Source: Hyphomonadaceae bacterium UBA1933 (GTDB lineage Bacteria; Pseudomonadota; Alphaproteobacteria; Caulobacterales; Aquidulcibacteraceae). From it: DNA of 64,000 bases. A program made the position numbers and the translations under genes. This document shows positions 25,929-35,036 of the stretch, piece after piece. The notes under the pieces are model-generated. The model was not told the origin of the DNA, did not search any database, and saw only the letters and a list, made by a program, of their open reading frames with translations. Position 1 is the stretch's first letter; every line of letters starts with the position of its first letter. The stretch spans positions 186,001 through 250,000 of the forward strand of contig DDFH01000007.1 of NCBI GenBank assembly GCA_002337085.1. The letters are read 5' to 3'.

Positions 25929-26804
25929 TCAAGCAGGCTTTATGATTTTCGCCAAACGTCGCGCTTTTTCAAGGCAATCAACGTCAAGTTTTCCGCCAAC
26001 ATCGCTTTGACGATAACGTCTCTGGAACGCAATCAATACAAATTTTGTATCTTCATCAAAAATTCCGTTTTGCGGAATACCATAGCCAACATCCGAAAGC
26101 GATTTTTGAAATGCCGCTACATCATCAGATTGTGTTCCCAACTCTTCGGCAAGTATAGTTTTGTCATTATCACTTTTTGCATGTGGAATGCCTTGGGAAA
26201 TTCCTGCGGCATCAAATTTATGCCATGGAAAATTTTCGCCAGGATCAATTTTACGACGTGGCGCAAGATCAGAATGACCAATAATGTGGCGTTTATCAAG
26301 ACCATGACGCTCTTTAATCCCTTTTACCAATTCCATAACTGCCGCAATTTGCGCATCTGGAAAATCAGGCAAACCAAAATCATGTCCTGCATTACAAATC
26401 TCAATCCCAATAGATGCAGAGTTCATATCAGTTTCACCGCCATATACGCCCGCGCCGGCTTGCCACGCGCGCTTATCTTCTTCAACAAGCTGGTAGATAT
26501 GACCATTTTTAAAGGCAACATAATGCGCGGAAACGCGGTTAAGATTTGGTCCTGGTGGCGCCATACCCTCACGCGGATGCTCAACTAATTCAGCTTTATA
26601 TGCAATCCTTTTAGGATCTGGATCGCGTAGCAATTCGAGAGCTTTTTCTTCACTTGGCATACCTGTATAATGAAGAACAACATACCGAATGGGGCGATTA
26701 CGTTCATTGAAATTGGGGCTTGGTGCTTGTTCAATAATAAGCTTAGTTGGCATTTTTTTTAAACTTCTAACGGGCTTTGGATTTGATGGGCGATATGGAA
26801 ACAT
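25929..26804 (-). CDS. N-acetylmuramoyl-L-alanine amidase with peptidoglycan-binding domain
   Basis: A 291-residue amidase_2 (AmpD/AmiD-like) zinc enzyme that cleaves the bond between MurNAc and the stem peptide. The first zinc histidine is in VVLHYTG, then SAHYV and NSASIGIEICN. The second site is GHSDLAPRRKIDPG with its histidine and aspartate. The last 70 residues (ELGTQSDDVAAFQKSLSDVGYG and DTKFVLIAFQRRY) form a peptidoglycan-binding domain. No signal peptide is seen, so it may act in the cytoplasm on recycled muropeptides, as AmpD does. It is followed by rnpB and preceded after 10 bases by the DMT transporter gene. Confidence 0.9.
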   Translation of the reverse strand: MFPYRPSNPKPVRSLKKMPTKLIIEQAPSPNFNERNRPIRYVVLHYTGMPSEEKALELLRDPDPKRIAYKAELVEHPREGMAPPGPNLNRVSAHYVAFKNGHIYQLVEEDKRAWQAGAGVYGGETDMNSASIGIEICNAGHDFGLPDFPDAQIAAVMELVKGIKERHGLDKRHIIGHSDLAPRRKIDPGENFPWHKFDAAGISQGIPHAKSDNDKTILAEELGTQSDDVAAFQKSLSDVGYGIPQNGIFDEDTKFVLIAFQRRYRQSDVGGKLDVDCLEKARRLAKIIKPA

Positions 26805-26814
26805 TTTTATATCT

Positions 26815-27702
26815 TTATATTTTAGTTATTGTTGTAGCAGTGTTTTTACCCAATGAAGCATTATCCCTCATTGCAATTAGGGCGACACCAGAAATAGAGA
26901 TAAGCCCCCCAAACACAATTTGTAAAGTTATTTTTTCGTGAAGAATAACACTTGAAAGCAAAACCGCCCAAATTGGCGTCATTAATGTGAATGGCATAAT
27001 CTGCGTTACTTCATATTTTTTAATGAGGTGGAAGTACATTGTATGCCCATATATAGAAACAAATACTACAGAAAATAGTAATATTGCGGCTATTATGTGC
27101 GTATTTTTTGCCAAAGCTTCAAACTGTCCATGCTCTAAAAATAAAGTATATAAAGACAAAGGGATTAGCGAAAATAGTGAATTCCATGCCTGAAACCTTA
27201 ATGGTTCAATTGGGTCAAGCTTTTTCATTAAAACGGTTCCAATTGCCGCAAGTAATGCCGATGCAAAAGCCAGGACATTCCCTAAATTAAGGTCGATACC
27301 ATGTGGTTTATAAATGACAAAAATCACACCAGAAAACGCCAGAATCATTCCCAATCCACGTTTCCATCTTACTTTTTCATTTAAGAATATGATTGATAAT
27401 ATTGTAGCAAGTGGCAAAGAGAGTTGTGCAATAATTGCAAGATTAGATGCCGATGTAGTTAAGAGTGCAACAAATTGTGCAATAAACGATAATCCACCCA
27501 TACATAGCGAAACAAAAAACAACATCCCTAATTGCTTTGGGATAGGCAGAAGCTTTGGCAAAAATATAAACGTTAAAATTATAAAACGTAACAACACAAA
27601 GAAGACTGGTGGCGAATTTTTTACCGCAATCGCGGAAATTGGAACATTTGCCCCCCAAACAAAGGCAACCAAAAAAATCAAAATCAAATCACGAAGTGAC
27701 AT
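26815..27702 (-). CDS. EamA/DMT superfamily transporter
   Basis: A 295-residue membrane protein of ten predicted helices made of two EamA repeats. The first begins LILIFLVAFVWGANVPISAIAVK and the second LGNVLAFASALLAAIGTVLMKKL. Members export amino acids, metabolites or nucleotide precursors; the cargo is not readable. The start codon overlaps the stop of the upstream TerB-DnaJ gene (TGATG), and the amidase gene follows after 10 bases, so the three genes probably form one transcript leading into rnpB. Confidence 0.85.
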   Translation of the reverse strand: MSLRDLILIFLVAFVWGANVPISAIAVKNSPPVFFVLLRFIILTFIFLPKLLPIPKQLGMLFFVSLCMGGLSFIAQFVALLTTSASNLAIIAQLSLPLATILSIIFLNEKVRWKRGLGMILAFSGVIFVIYKPHGIDLNLGNVLAFASALLAAIGTVLMKKLDPIEPLRFQAWNSLFSLIPLSLYTLFLEHGQFEALAKNTHIIAAILLFSVVFVSIYGHTMYFHLIKKYEVTQIMPFTLMTPIWAVLLSSVILHEKITLQIVFGGLISISGVALIAMRDNASLGKNTATTITKI

Positions 27703-28424
27703 CAGGCAGAACCCTTTGTCATTCTATCTGAACGAATTTTATTATATGCTGCATTTGCCTGCGCAGTTGTTTCATGCGCAAGACGAATGAACTCCTTTGG
27801 TTCGCCACGACTCATAAATGAATCTGGGTGGTTTTTGGTAACAATTTCCAGCCACGCACGCTTTATCGTTTCATCATTGTCAGTTTCATGCACACCAAGA
27901 ATTACATATGGATTTGGCTCAACATCTTTGATGAAGAATGATGAAATTCGTGAATAATCACTACCGCTTAGCCCTAAATAGTACGAAACATTTATAAGGT
28001 ATTGTTTTTCTGCCTCTTTTATTTTTCCATCTGCAACTGCTACAAAAAATAACACCGCCATTACATCAAACAGAATCTGCCGATTTTCGCGGTATTTTTT
28101 ACCAATTTTTTTCGCATAATGTTCAAAACCAAGCGTTGTTCCTGCGGCAAGTCGAAAAAGCTTTTCAAATGCTGGCTTGTCTTCTTTGGCAATTGGAAAT
28201 GCGGCTTCGAATGCAATTGCTTCGTCAATGGTTGCAATGCCATCAGCTTTTGCCATTTTGGCTGCCAGAGCTACAACCGATGACGCAAAGTCTTCATCAT
28301 TTCGAATATCAGAAATTATCAGCGATTTATTATCACTTTTAGCCGGCTTTTTATTATTTGTTCCGGTATCAAAAAAACTAAAAGGATTTCGAAATAATTT
28401 CTTCCAAATTGACATAATAACCAA
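27702..28424 (-). CDS. djlA: TerB-domain DnaJ-like co-chaperone (DjlA-like)
   Basis: A 240-residue protein. Residues 45-165 form a TerB-like helical domain (VVALAAKMAKADGIATIDEAIAF, VADGKIKEAEKQYL), whose paired acidic loops resemble the tellurite-resistance TerB fold. The C-terminal 70 residues are a J domain starting NPYVILGV and carrying the HPD motif in KNHPDSF, needed to stimulate DnaK. The N-terminal transmembrane segment of E. coli DjlA is not present; the protein begins with a short basic FRNPFSFFDTG region. It heads the djlA-like/DMT/amidase gene group. Confidence 0.85.
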   Translation of the reverse strand: MVIMSIWKKLFRNPFSFFDTGTNNKKPAKSDNKSLIISDIRNDEDFASSVVALAAKMAKADGIATIDEAIAFEAAFPIAKEDKPAFEKLFRLAAGTTLGFEHYAKKIGKKYRENRQILFDVMAVLFFVAVADGKIKEAEKQYLINVSYYLGLSGSDYSRISSFFIKDVEPNPYVILGVHETDNDETIKRAWLEIVTKNHPDSFMSRGEPKEFIRLAHETTAQANAAYNKIRSDRMTKGSA

Positions 28425-28544
28425 GAATTAAATTAAAGCGCGTCAACAATCAATATAGCTTTACCCCTTCTTGAGGTTTTCTCTTATTGAATAAATACTA
28501 TGTAAAACTATAAGTTTTATTTAGTAAATATAAAATTTTATCAA

Positions 28545-28558
28545 TCAGGTTCACCTGA
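28545..28558. promoter_or_regulatory. Inverted repeat upstream of the small membrane protein
   Basis: TCAGGT and ACCTGA form perfect 6-bp arms around TC, 44 bases upstream of the ATG at 28603. The form resembles a small dimeric-repressor operator. It lies between the divergent TerB-DnaJ gene and the small membrane protein gene. Confidence 0.35.
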
Positions 28559-28602
28559 AATTTAATAAAATGAGATATTACAACTATGTAAAGGGGGACA
28601 AA

Positions 28603-28914
28603 ATGAATATCTCAAACTTACTAGAAAGCATTGCGGTGATGCTGAACATGCCAATACCACTGTTGGTATTGATACCTGTTTCACTTGCACTAGCTTTTCA
28701 AATTTTGCGCGCCGCCGAAGGTAATAAAATTGAAGAACGTGCATTAAGCGTAAAAGATTGGGATGGCGATAAAAATTCAAATGAAAAACCAAGTTCAATT
28801 GCGATGTTATCATCACTGATATTCATAGTATTTTCCACCTTTACAATGTATAATGCCACAAACGATAAACCTCTTTTCTCAATAAGCGTTATTGTAGATC
28901 AATTTATTCATTAG
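28603..28914 (+). CDS. Small membrane protein of unknown function
   Basis: A 103-residue protein I do not recognise. It has two hydrophobic segments (near residues 13-36, PIPLLVLIPVSLALAFQIL, and 64-82, SSIAMLSSLIFIVFSTFTMY) separated by a charged loop (EGNKIEERALSVKDWDGDKNSNEK). The ATG at 28603 is chosen over an earlier one because AGGGGG lies 7 bases ahead of it. Upstream is a palindrome that could be an operator. Its last 11 bases overlap the 3' end of the convergent metH gene. It could be a subunit or regulator of a membrane complex, but no partner is visible nearby. Confidence 0.65.
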   Translation: MNISNLLESIAVMLNMPIPLLVLIPVSLALAFQILRAAEGNKIEERALSVKDWDGDKNSNEKPSSIAMLSSLIFIVFSTFTMYNATNDKPLFSISVIVDQFIH

Positions 28915-31555
28915 CGGATGGATCATAAGAGAGAATTGGCGCAAGCCATTTTTCCGTTTTCACAATGTCCCAATTTTTACGAATTGAGTAGTCCTTTACC
29001 TGATCTCTATCAATTCGCCCAACACCGAAATATTCAGAATTTTCATGAGCAAAATATAATCCACTGACAGATGATGGTGGATCCATTGCCATTGACGAAG
29101 TCAAACTAATGCCTGTTACATTGGTTGCATTTAGCAGTCTGAACAATGTTTCTTTTTCAGTGTGATCCGGTTGAGCTGGATAACCCGCTGCCGGGCGAAT
29201 TCCTTGATATTTCTCCTTGATTAAATCATTATGAGAAAGATTTTCATCTTTTGCATATCCCCAAAGTTCGCGTCGTACTTTTGCATGCATATATTCCGCC
29301 AATGCCTCGGCAAGGCGATCACAAAGTGATTGGAAAAGGATTGCCGAATAATCATCATGCTTTGCCTTGAAAGCATTGGCAACGTCAATTTCGCCAATCC
29401 CACTAGTAACGGCAAAACCACCAACATAATCAGGCGTTCCCACAGGTGCCACAAAATCAGATAGCGCATAATTTGCACGTCCTTCCGCTTTTACCATTTG
29501 TTGTCGCAACGTATGGAAGGTTCCGATTGGTGTCTTTCGTGCATCATCCTCATAAAGAACAATATCATCACCAATGCGATTTGCCGCCCAAAAGCCAATT
29601 ACGGCTTTTGCGCCAACCATTTTCTCATTAATAATTCGTTCAAGCATCGATAATGCGTCTTTATACAGATTGCTTGCCGCAGTACCGACAACATTATCGG
29701 TTAAAATAGCAGGGAAAGAGCCAGCCAGTTCCCAAGAAGCAAAAAATGGTGTCCAATCAATATAATCTTTTAATTCAGCAAGATTTATATCATCAAAACC
29801 CCTTGTTCCCAGAAATGATGGCTTGTGGGTTTTTCCTGTGAAATCAAGATGTAAGGCATTTTTACGCGCAGCTTCTAACGATACCCGTGGGCGTTTATCT
29901 TGCGACGCATAATGCGCATTGCGTGCGTTTTCCTGATCTCTTTTGTTTTCGGCGACATATTCAGGCTTTTCTTCGCCAACAAGCTTTTGAACAACAGGAA
30001 CGGCACGACTGGCATCAGTTACGTAAAAAGTATCACCCTTGAAGTTTGGCGCAATTTTAACCGCAGTATGGGTACGCGATGTGGTTGCACCTCCAATTAA
30101 AAGCGGAACATCTTTTAGCCCCGCTTTTTCCATTGCCTGTGCCACATAGCACATTTCATCCAATGATGGCGTAATAAGACCAGAAAGCCCAATAACATCA
30201 ACTTTTTCTTCTATTGCTTTTTGTATAATAGTTTCTGTTGGGACCATAACCCCAAGATCAATTACATCAAATCCATTGCATTGCAAAACCACGCCCACGA
30301 TGTTTTTGCCAATATCATGAACGTCACCCTTAACGGTTGCCATAAGAATTTTGCCATTTGATTTTTGCGCAAGCCCCATTTCTTCTTTTTCGGCTTCCAT
30401 GTACGGCATTAAATAGGCAACCGCTTCTTTCATAACCCGCGCCGATTTAACAACTTGCGGCAAGAACATTTTACCAGAACCGAATAAATCGCCAACCACA
30501 TTCATACCATCCATCAATGGGCCTTCGATAACGTGTAATGGTCGCTCTGCGGCAAGACGGGCTTCTTCTGTATCTTGGGTTATAAATTCTGTGATACCTT
30601 TAACCAAGGCGTGTGTAAGACGTTCACCGACCGGTAACTCGCGCCAACTTAAATCAGGGCCAGTGTCTTTCTTGCCACCTTGAGCAAGATAATTGCCTGC
30701 AATATCCAAAAGCCGTTCGGTTGCATCGGCACGGCGATTCAAAACCACGTCTTCGCACGCATCACGCAAGGTTGGTTCAATATCATCATAAATCGCAAGC
30801 TGCCCAGCATTTACAATCCCCATATCCATACCGGCTTTTATAGCATGATATAAAAACACACTATGCATTGCTTCGCGTACCGCTTCATTACCACGAAATG
30901 AAAAGGAAACATTCGAAACACCACCTGAAATATGGCAATACGGCAACGTTTTACGAATTATTTTTGTTGCTTCGATAAAATCAACACCATAATTATTATG
31001 TTCTTCAATACCGGTTGCAACCGCAAAAATATTGGGATCAAAAATAATATCTTCTGGTGGAAAATTTATTTCCATCAAAAGATTATATGCACGTGTACAT
31101 ATTTCAACCTTGCGCTCTAATGTGTCGGCCTGTCCTTTTTCGTCAAAAGCCATTACAACGGTTGCCGCACCATATTTGCGTATTTTACTTGCGTGCTCAA
31201 GAAAAGCATCAACACCTTCTTTAAGAGATATGGAGTTTACAATCGCTTTACCTTGTACGCATTTCAACCCCTCTTCGATTATTGCCCAGTTTGAACTATC
31301 AATCATAATCGGGATTTTAGCGATATCGGGTTCAGTTGCCACAAGGTTTAAAAATGTTCGCATTGCCTTGATGCCATCAATCATTGCTGCATCAAGGTTT
31401 ACGTCAAGGACATTGGCGCCACTATCAACCTGACTACGCGCAACCGCAAGCGCACCAACATAGTCATCAGCCTCAATTAATTTACGGAATTTTGCAGAGC
31501 CAGTAACATTGGTTCGTTCGCCAACAATCACAAAGCGGGATATTGTATTGGTCAT
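28904..31555 (-). CDS. metH: Methionine synthase, folate/B12/SAM-activation half
   Basis: An 883-residue protein carrying the C-terminal three quarters of cobalamin-dependent methionine synthase. Its parts are a pterin-binding domain (RFVIVGERTNVTGS, VDSGANVLDVNLD), the B12 cap and B12-binding domain with DVHDIGKNIVGVVL (the histidine that coordinates cobalt), and the activation domain with RPAAGYP. It transfers methyl from 5-methyltetrahydrofolate to cobalamin. The homocysteine-binding domain is a separate gene 9 bases upstream, so the enzyme works as two polypeptides, as in several alphaproteobacteria. It is the last gene of the ArsR-metF-metH-metH operon. Confidence 0.95.
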   Translation of the reverse strand: MTNTISRFVIVGERTNVTGSAKFRKLIEADDYVGALAVARSQVDSGANVLDVNLDAAMIDGIKAMRTFLNLVATEPDIAKIPIMIDSSNWAIIEEGLKCVQGKAIVNSISLKEGVDAFLEHASKIRKYGAATVVMAFDEKGQADTLERKVEICTRAYNLLMEINFPPEDIIFDPNIFAVATGIEEHNNYGVDFIEATKIIRKTLPYCHISGGVSNVSFSFRGNEAVREAMHSVFLYHAIKAGMDMGIVNAGQLAIYDDIEPTLRDACEDVVLNRRADATERLLDIAGNYLAQGGKKDTGPDLSWRELPVGERLTHALVKGITEFITQDTEEARLAAERPLHVIEGPLMDGMNVVGDLFGSGKMFLPQVVKSARVMKEAVAYLMPYMEAEKEEMGLAQKSNGKILMATVKGDVHDIGKNIVGVVLQCNGFDVIDLGVMVPTETIIQKAIEEKVDVIGLSGLITPSLDEMCYVAQAMEKAGLKDVPLLIGGATTSRTHTAVKIAPNFKGDTFYVTDASRAVPVVQKLVGEEKPEYVAENKRDQENARNAHYASQDKRPRVSLEAARKNALHLDFTGKTHKPSFLGTRGFDDINLAELKDYIDWTPFFASWELAGSFPAILTDNVVGTAASNLYKDALSMLERIINEKMVGAKAVIGFWAANRIGDDIVLYEDDARKTPIGTFHTLRQQMVKAEGRANYALSDFVAPVGTPDYVGGFAVTSGIGEIDVANAFKAKHDDYSAILFQSLCDRLAEALAEYMHAKVRRELWGYAKDENLSHNDLIKEKYQGIRPAAGYPAQPDHTEKETLFRLLNATNVTGISLTSSMAMDPPSSVSGLYFAHENSEYFGVGRIDRDQVKDYSIRKNWDIVKTEKWLAPILSYDPSANE

Positions 31556-31564
31556 TTGTTCTTC

Positions 31565-32629
31565 TTAAAAATTAAATGGTTCAAGGCCTGCAAGACGCAG
31601 TGCAGTTTCAAAATGTGGAACTTGGCGTGGTTTCTTACCTTCTACGCCATGGGCAATATGTTTGATATGATCTGGTGTAGTGCCGCAACAACCGCCAACA
31701 ATATTTACTAAACCATCCAATGCCCATGTCGAAATAACTTCACACATATCATGAGGTGTTTCATCATAACCACCAAATGCATTTGGTAAACCGGCATTGG
31801 GGTGACAAGAAATTTTGCATTCCGCAGCTCTTGCCAAATCAGATAAAAATGCCTTCATCTGTTTTGGTCCAAGCGCGCAATTAAGGCCAATTGACCATGG
31901 ATTTGCGTGGCGCACACTATTATAAAATGCCTCAACCGTTTGCCCGGAAAGGGTGCGGCCCGACATATCAGTAATTGTTCCAGAAATCATAATGGGTAAT
32001 TTTTCACCAACTTCTTCAAAAAGCGTTTCAATCGCAAATATTGCCGCCTTGGCGTTCAAAGTATCAGTTATGGTTTCAACTAATAATAAATCTGCACCAC
32101 CGTCGTACAAACCTTTAACTTGTTCATAAAAGGCATTTTTCATTTCATCAAAACTAATGTCGCGATAAGCCGGGTCATCAACTTTTGGCGATAATGAAAG
32201 CAATTTTGTAGTTGGCCCAATTGAGCCAGCAACAAGTTTTGGACTATCAATTGTTTCAAATTTATCCGCAGCAGAACGCGCAATTTGCGCAGCAACTTTA
32301 TTCATTTCATATGAATGTTCTTCCATACCGTAATCAGCTTGTGAAACACGCTGCGCGCCAAAGGTATTGGTTTCGACTATATCACAACCCGCCGCAAAAT
32401 ATTGCTCATGTATTGATTGGATAGCATCAGGCTTGGTTAAAACCAAAAGGTCATTATTACCTTTTTGATCAATTTTTACTTCCTTAAAACGCTCTCCACG
32501 ATAGTCGTTTTCTTCGAGACCAAGACGCTGAATAAGAGACCCCATTGCGCCGTCAAGAATTAAAATTCTATTTTTTATAATTTCTTCTGTTTTTGCAAGA
32601 CGTTCTGCACGGTTTTTAAAAACACTCAT
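31565..32629 (-). CDS. metH: Methionine synthase, homocysteine-binding half
   Basis: A 354-residue homocysteine S-methyltransferase domain equal to the N-terminal module of MetH. Near the start is RILILDGAMGSLIQRLGLEE. The zinc ligands are the cysteine in GLNCALGP and the pair in GGCCGTTPDHI. It binds homocysteine and accepts methyl from the cobalamin of the other half, encoded 9 bases downstream. It ends cleanly without any pterin-binding segment, so this is a split gene and not a frameshift: each half has its own start and stop. Confidence 0.93.
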   Translation of the reverse strand: MSVFKNRAERLAKTEEIIKNRILILDGAMGSLIQRLGLEENDYRGERFKEVKIDQKGNNDLLVLTKPDAIQSIHEQYFAAGCDIVETNTFGAQRVSQADYGMEEHSYEMNKVAAQIARSAADKFETIDSPKLVAGSIGPTTKLLSLSPKVDDPAYRDISFDEMKNAFYEQVKGLYDGGADLLLVETITDTLNAKAAIFAIETLFEEVGEKLPIMISGTITDMSGRTLSGQTVEAFYNSVRHANPWSIGLNCALGPKQMKAFLSDLARAAECKISCHPNAGLPNAFGGYDETPHDMCEVISTWALDGLVNIVGGCCGTTPDHIKHIAHGVEGKKPRQVPHFETALRLAGLEPFNF

Positions 32630-32672
32630 AACTTACTCCAGCTATTCAAAGCAGCATTAATTGAAATCCATG

Positions 32673-33518
32673 TCATTGAAATCCAATTGCTTTGGCGGCT
32701 TCTAATGTTAATTTAGCACGGTTAAGGGTATAAAAATGAAAATCTTCAACCCCTTCTTTTTGTAATGCGGTAACAAGGTTTACCAAGGTTTCAGCTGCGC
32801 GCTTTTCACGCTCATCTGGGTTTTCATCCATTCCTTCAAATTTTTCAGCAAACCAATCAGGAATATTAGTGTTACATGCCTTTGCCATACGCATATAACC
32901 TGCAACACTTCCTACCGGCATAATGCCAGGCAAAAGCGGAATATTTATTCCATGCTTAACAGCCTTATCACGGAAATTGAGATAGGTTTTAGGTTCAACA
33001 AAAAATTGCCCAATTGCTTGTGAAGCACCATTATCTATTTTTTCCTTTAGAACTTTAAATTCATGTTCAAACGAAGGTGATTCAGGATGTTTTTCAGGAT
33101 AAAATGAAACTGAAACCTGAAAATCACCAATTTTCCTTGCCGCAGCAACAACTTCAGTAGCATTTTTATAACCATCTTCATTGGCAATAAATTCAGTGCC
33201 AACACCGGTTTTGGGATCGCCGCGCAATGCCACAATATTACGCACGCCCATGTTCCAATATTCTTGCAAAACTTCGTTGACCTGTTCTTTAGAGGCATCA
33301 ACGCATGTAATATGGGCGGCGGGAATAAGCGAAGTTTCCTTAAGAATTTTGTCAACTGTGCTATGGGTACGCTCTCTTGTTGAACCACCAGCACCATAAG
33401 TAACAGAAACAAATTTAGGGTTTAAAATTTTAAGCGCCATAATACTTTGCCAAAGCTTTTGTTCCATAGTTTCGCTATTGGGCGGGAAGAATTCCAAAGA
33501 TAAATTTGGCAAAGTCAT
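32673..33518 (-). CDS. metF: Methylenetetrahydrofolate reductase
   Basis: A 281-residue FAD-dependent enzyme that reduces 5,10-methylenetetrahydrofolate to the 5-methyl form used by MetH. Motifs are LEFFPPNSE near the N-terminus with its catalytic glutamate, FVSVTYGAGGSTRERT, NIVALRGDPKTG and the substrate-loop AIGQFFVEP. It sits between the ArsR-type regulator (13 bases) and the two metH genes (43 bases), so one mRNA supplies both the methyl donor and the methyltransferase. Confidence 0.95.
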   Translation of the reverse strand: MTLPNLSLEFFPPNSETMEQKLWQSIMALKILNPKFVSVTYGAGGSTRERTHSTVDKILKETSLIPAAHITCVDASKEQVNEVLQEYWNMGVRNIVALRGDPKTGVGTEFIANEDGYKNATEVVAAARKIGDFQVSVSFYPEKHPESPSFEHEFKVLKEKIDNGASQAIGQFFVEPKTYLNFRDKAVKHGINIPLLPGIMPVGSVAGYMRMAKACNTNIPDWFAEKFEGMDENPDEREKRAAETLVNLVTALQKEGVEDFHFYTLNRAKLTLEAAKAIGFQ

Positions 33519-33531
33519 TATTTTTTTCCTA

Positions 33532-34467
33532 TTATTTTGTGATTGCGTATAATTTAACTTCTAAACCTGAAGCATTTTTTTCATTTTTGAATGATTGGAT
33601 TGATTTAATTTTTAAGCCGGCAATATTGCACCAATCACTAAATTCTGAATCGGCAAAACCAAGGCGCAAATGACCATATTTATTACGTAATTCCTCAAAA
33701 TCATGTGGTGCAAAGTCCGCAATCAATAATAGACCACCGGGTTTTAAAACTCTTGCGGCCTCAGTCATAGCAGCAGCAGGATTATCAAGATAATGCAATA
33801 CCTGATGAATAGTTATCAAATCAGCGCTTTCGTTGCCGTATGGGAGGCTATAAATATCACCAAGACGGGCGCTAAGGTGTTTATTTTCCCCCTCATCAAA
33901 ACGCAATCTTGAAAGATTCAACATCCCGTGTGAAGTATCAATCCCCTCGCCCCGTTTAACATATTTTGCAAAAGTCTCTAATATAACGCCCATTCCCGAA
34001 CCAAGATCGAGATGGAAATCAAATTTACGTCCATCAGCAACAGATAACATTGCCGCTTCGACTACACCTTCAGGCTGATGTAATTTGCGTAAAGATTCCC
34101 ATTCAGGGGCAATTTTTTCAAAATATTTATGCGCACGTTCTTGCCGCGCTTCACGTATTTCTGTTAGCTTTGCTAAATCCCTAGTTAAAATAAAACTATC
34201 ACGATTTAGGCATGAAATTATTTGGTTAGTTAATGACTTTGCTGGTTCATTATTGGAAAGCCTTACAAAAACCCATGAGCCTTCTGTACGGCGTTCGATA
34301 ATTCCTGCCTCGGCAAGTAATTTAAGATGCCGTGAAACGCGCGGTTGACTTTGCGCCATAACACTAGATAATTCACCCGCGGACAATTCGCCATTATTTA
34401 AAAGTGCAATAATACGAAGCCTTGTATCTTCACCTGCGGCTTTTAAGATTTCGATTATATTGTCCAT
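33532..34467 (-). CDS. ArsR-family regulator fused to SAM-methyltransferase domain
   Basis: About 311 residues: an ArsR-type winged helix at the N-terminus (LRIIALLNNGELSAGELSSV, SQPRVSRHLKLLAEAGII) and a class I methyltransferase fold from about residue 115 (DLGSGMGVILETFAKY, LITIHQVLHYLDNPAAAM). It is the first gene of the methionine operon, so it probably senses SAM, SAH or homocysteine; the SahR regulators known from Proteobacteria share this logic, and I infer the link. The open frame extends to 34572, but the ATG at 34467 has GGAG 6 bases ahead and starts the ArsR fold directly. A palindrome upstream is a likely autoregulatory operator. Confidence 0.88.
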   Translation of the reverse strand: MDNIIEILKAAGEDTRLRIIALLNNGELSAGELSSVMAQSQPRVSRHLKLLAEAGIIERRTEGSWVFVRLSNNEPAKSLTNQIISCLNRDSFILTRDLAKLTEIREARQERAHKYFEKIAPEWESLRKLHQPEGVVEAAMLSVADGRKFDFHLDLGSGMGVILETFAKYVKRGEGIDTSHGMLNLSRLRFDEGENKHLSARLGDIYSLPYGNESADLITIHQVLHYLDNPAAAMTEAARVLKPGGLLLIADFAPHDFEELRNKYGHLRLGFADSEFSDWCNIAGLKIKSIQSFKNEKNASGLEVKLYAITK

Positions 34468-34482
34468 TGCAAACTCCAAAAC

Positions 34483-34498
34483 GCTTAAACAGTTAAGC
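34483..34498. promoter_or_regulatory. Candidate ArsR operator of the methionine operon
   Basis: GCTTAA (34483-34488) and TTAAGC (34493-34498) are perfect inverted arms around ACAG, with a further CTTTAAG at 34503. They lie 16 bases before the ATG of the ArsR-methyltransferase gene, where a repressor would block the operon. AT-rich palindromes of this shape are usual for ArsR proteins. Confidence 0.6.
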
Positions 34499-34586
34499 AT
34501 ATCTTTAAGTGTTTTTGTCAAGACATATTTGCAATAAACTGGCAAAAATATTTCTATTTTTATATAAATCAACTTATCAGGCGCTT

Positions 34587-35036
34587 ATGAATCAAGCAAT
34601 TAACCTGAAATATGTAGAGATATTTACCGATGGTGCCTGCTCTGGCAATCCTGGACCTGGCGGTTGGGGCGCGGTTTTGCGTCATAATGGTGCGACAAAA
34701 GAAATTTCTGGCGGGGAAAAACAAACAACCAATAATCGCATGGAATTGATGGCGGCAATCGCAGCTCTAGAGGCACTTACGCAACCTTGTGAAGTAACCC
34801 TGACTACTGATTCCAAATATGTAATGGATGGCATCACAAAGTGGATTTGGGGATGGAAAAAAAATAACTGGAAAAAAGCAGACAAAAAACCGGTATTGAA
34901 TGCAGATTTATGGATGCGCCTTGACGCAATTACGTCACGTCATAAAGTCAAATGGGAATGGGTAAAAGGACACGCAGGGCATCCTGAAAATGAAAGGTGT
35001 GATGAATTAGCAAGAATGGCAATCAAGTCGCTTTAA
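34587..35036 (+). CDS. rnhA: Ribonuclease HI
   Basis: A 149-residue RNase HI, which cuts the RNA strand of RNA:DNA hybrids. The catalytic residues are all seen: aspartate in FTDGACSGNPGPGG, glutamate in NRMELMAAI, aspartate in TTDSKYVMDGI, and aspartate in ERCDELARMA, with the helpful histidine in KGHAGHPENE. The ATG at 34587 gives the family's normal length; the open frame before it (from 34509) overlaps the promoter of the divergent methionine operon and is not protein-like. Its 3' end overlaps the convergent pseudouridine synthase gene by 14 bases. Confidence 0.96.
   Translation: MNQAINLKYVEIFTDGACSGNPGPGGWGAVLRHNGATKEISGGEKQTTNNRMELMAAIAALEALTQPCEVTLTTDSKYVMDGITKWIWGWKKNNWKKADKKPVLNADLWMRLDAITSRHKVKWEWVKGHAGHPENERCDELARMAIKSL

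Noticed and set aside
25557..26588. A 343-codon open frame on the plus strand
   Set aside because: It runs antisense through the RNase P RNA and the amidase gene, whose identities are clear; its composition is that of a shadow frame.
27702..28424. Tellurite-resistance system
   Set aside because: The TerB-like domain is joined to a J domain as in DjlA; no terA/C/D/Z genes are nearby.
28904..32629. Frameshifted metH pseudogene
   Set aside because: Both halves have proper starts, stops and complete domains, and the split is known in other alphaproteobacteria.
34509..34586. N-terminal extension of rnhA
   Set aside because: It covers the divergent promoter region of the methionine operon and is absent from RNase HI proteins.
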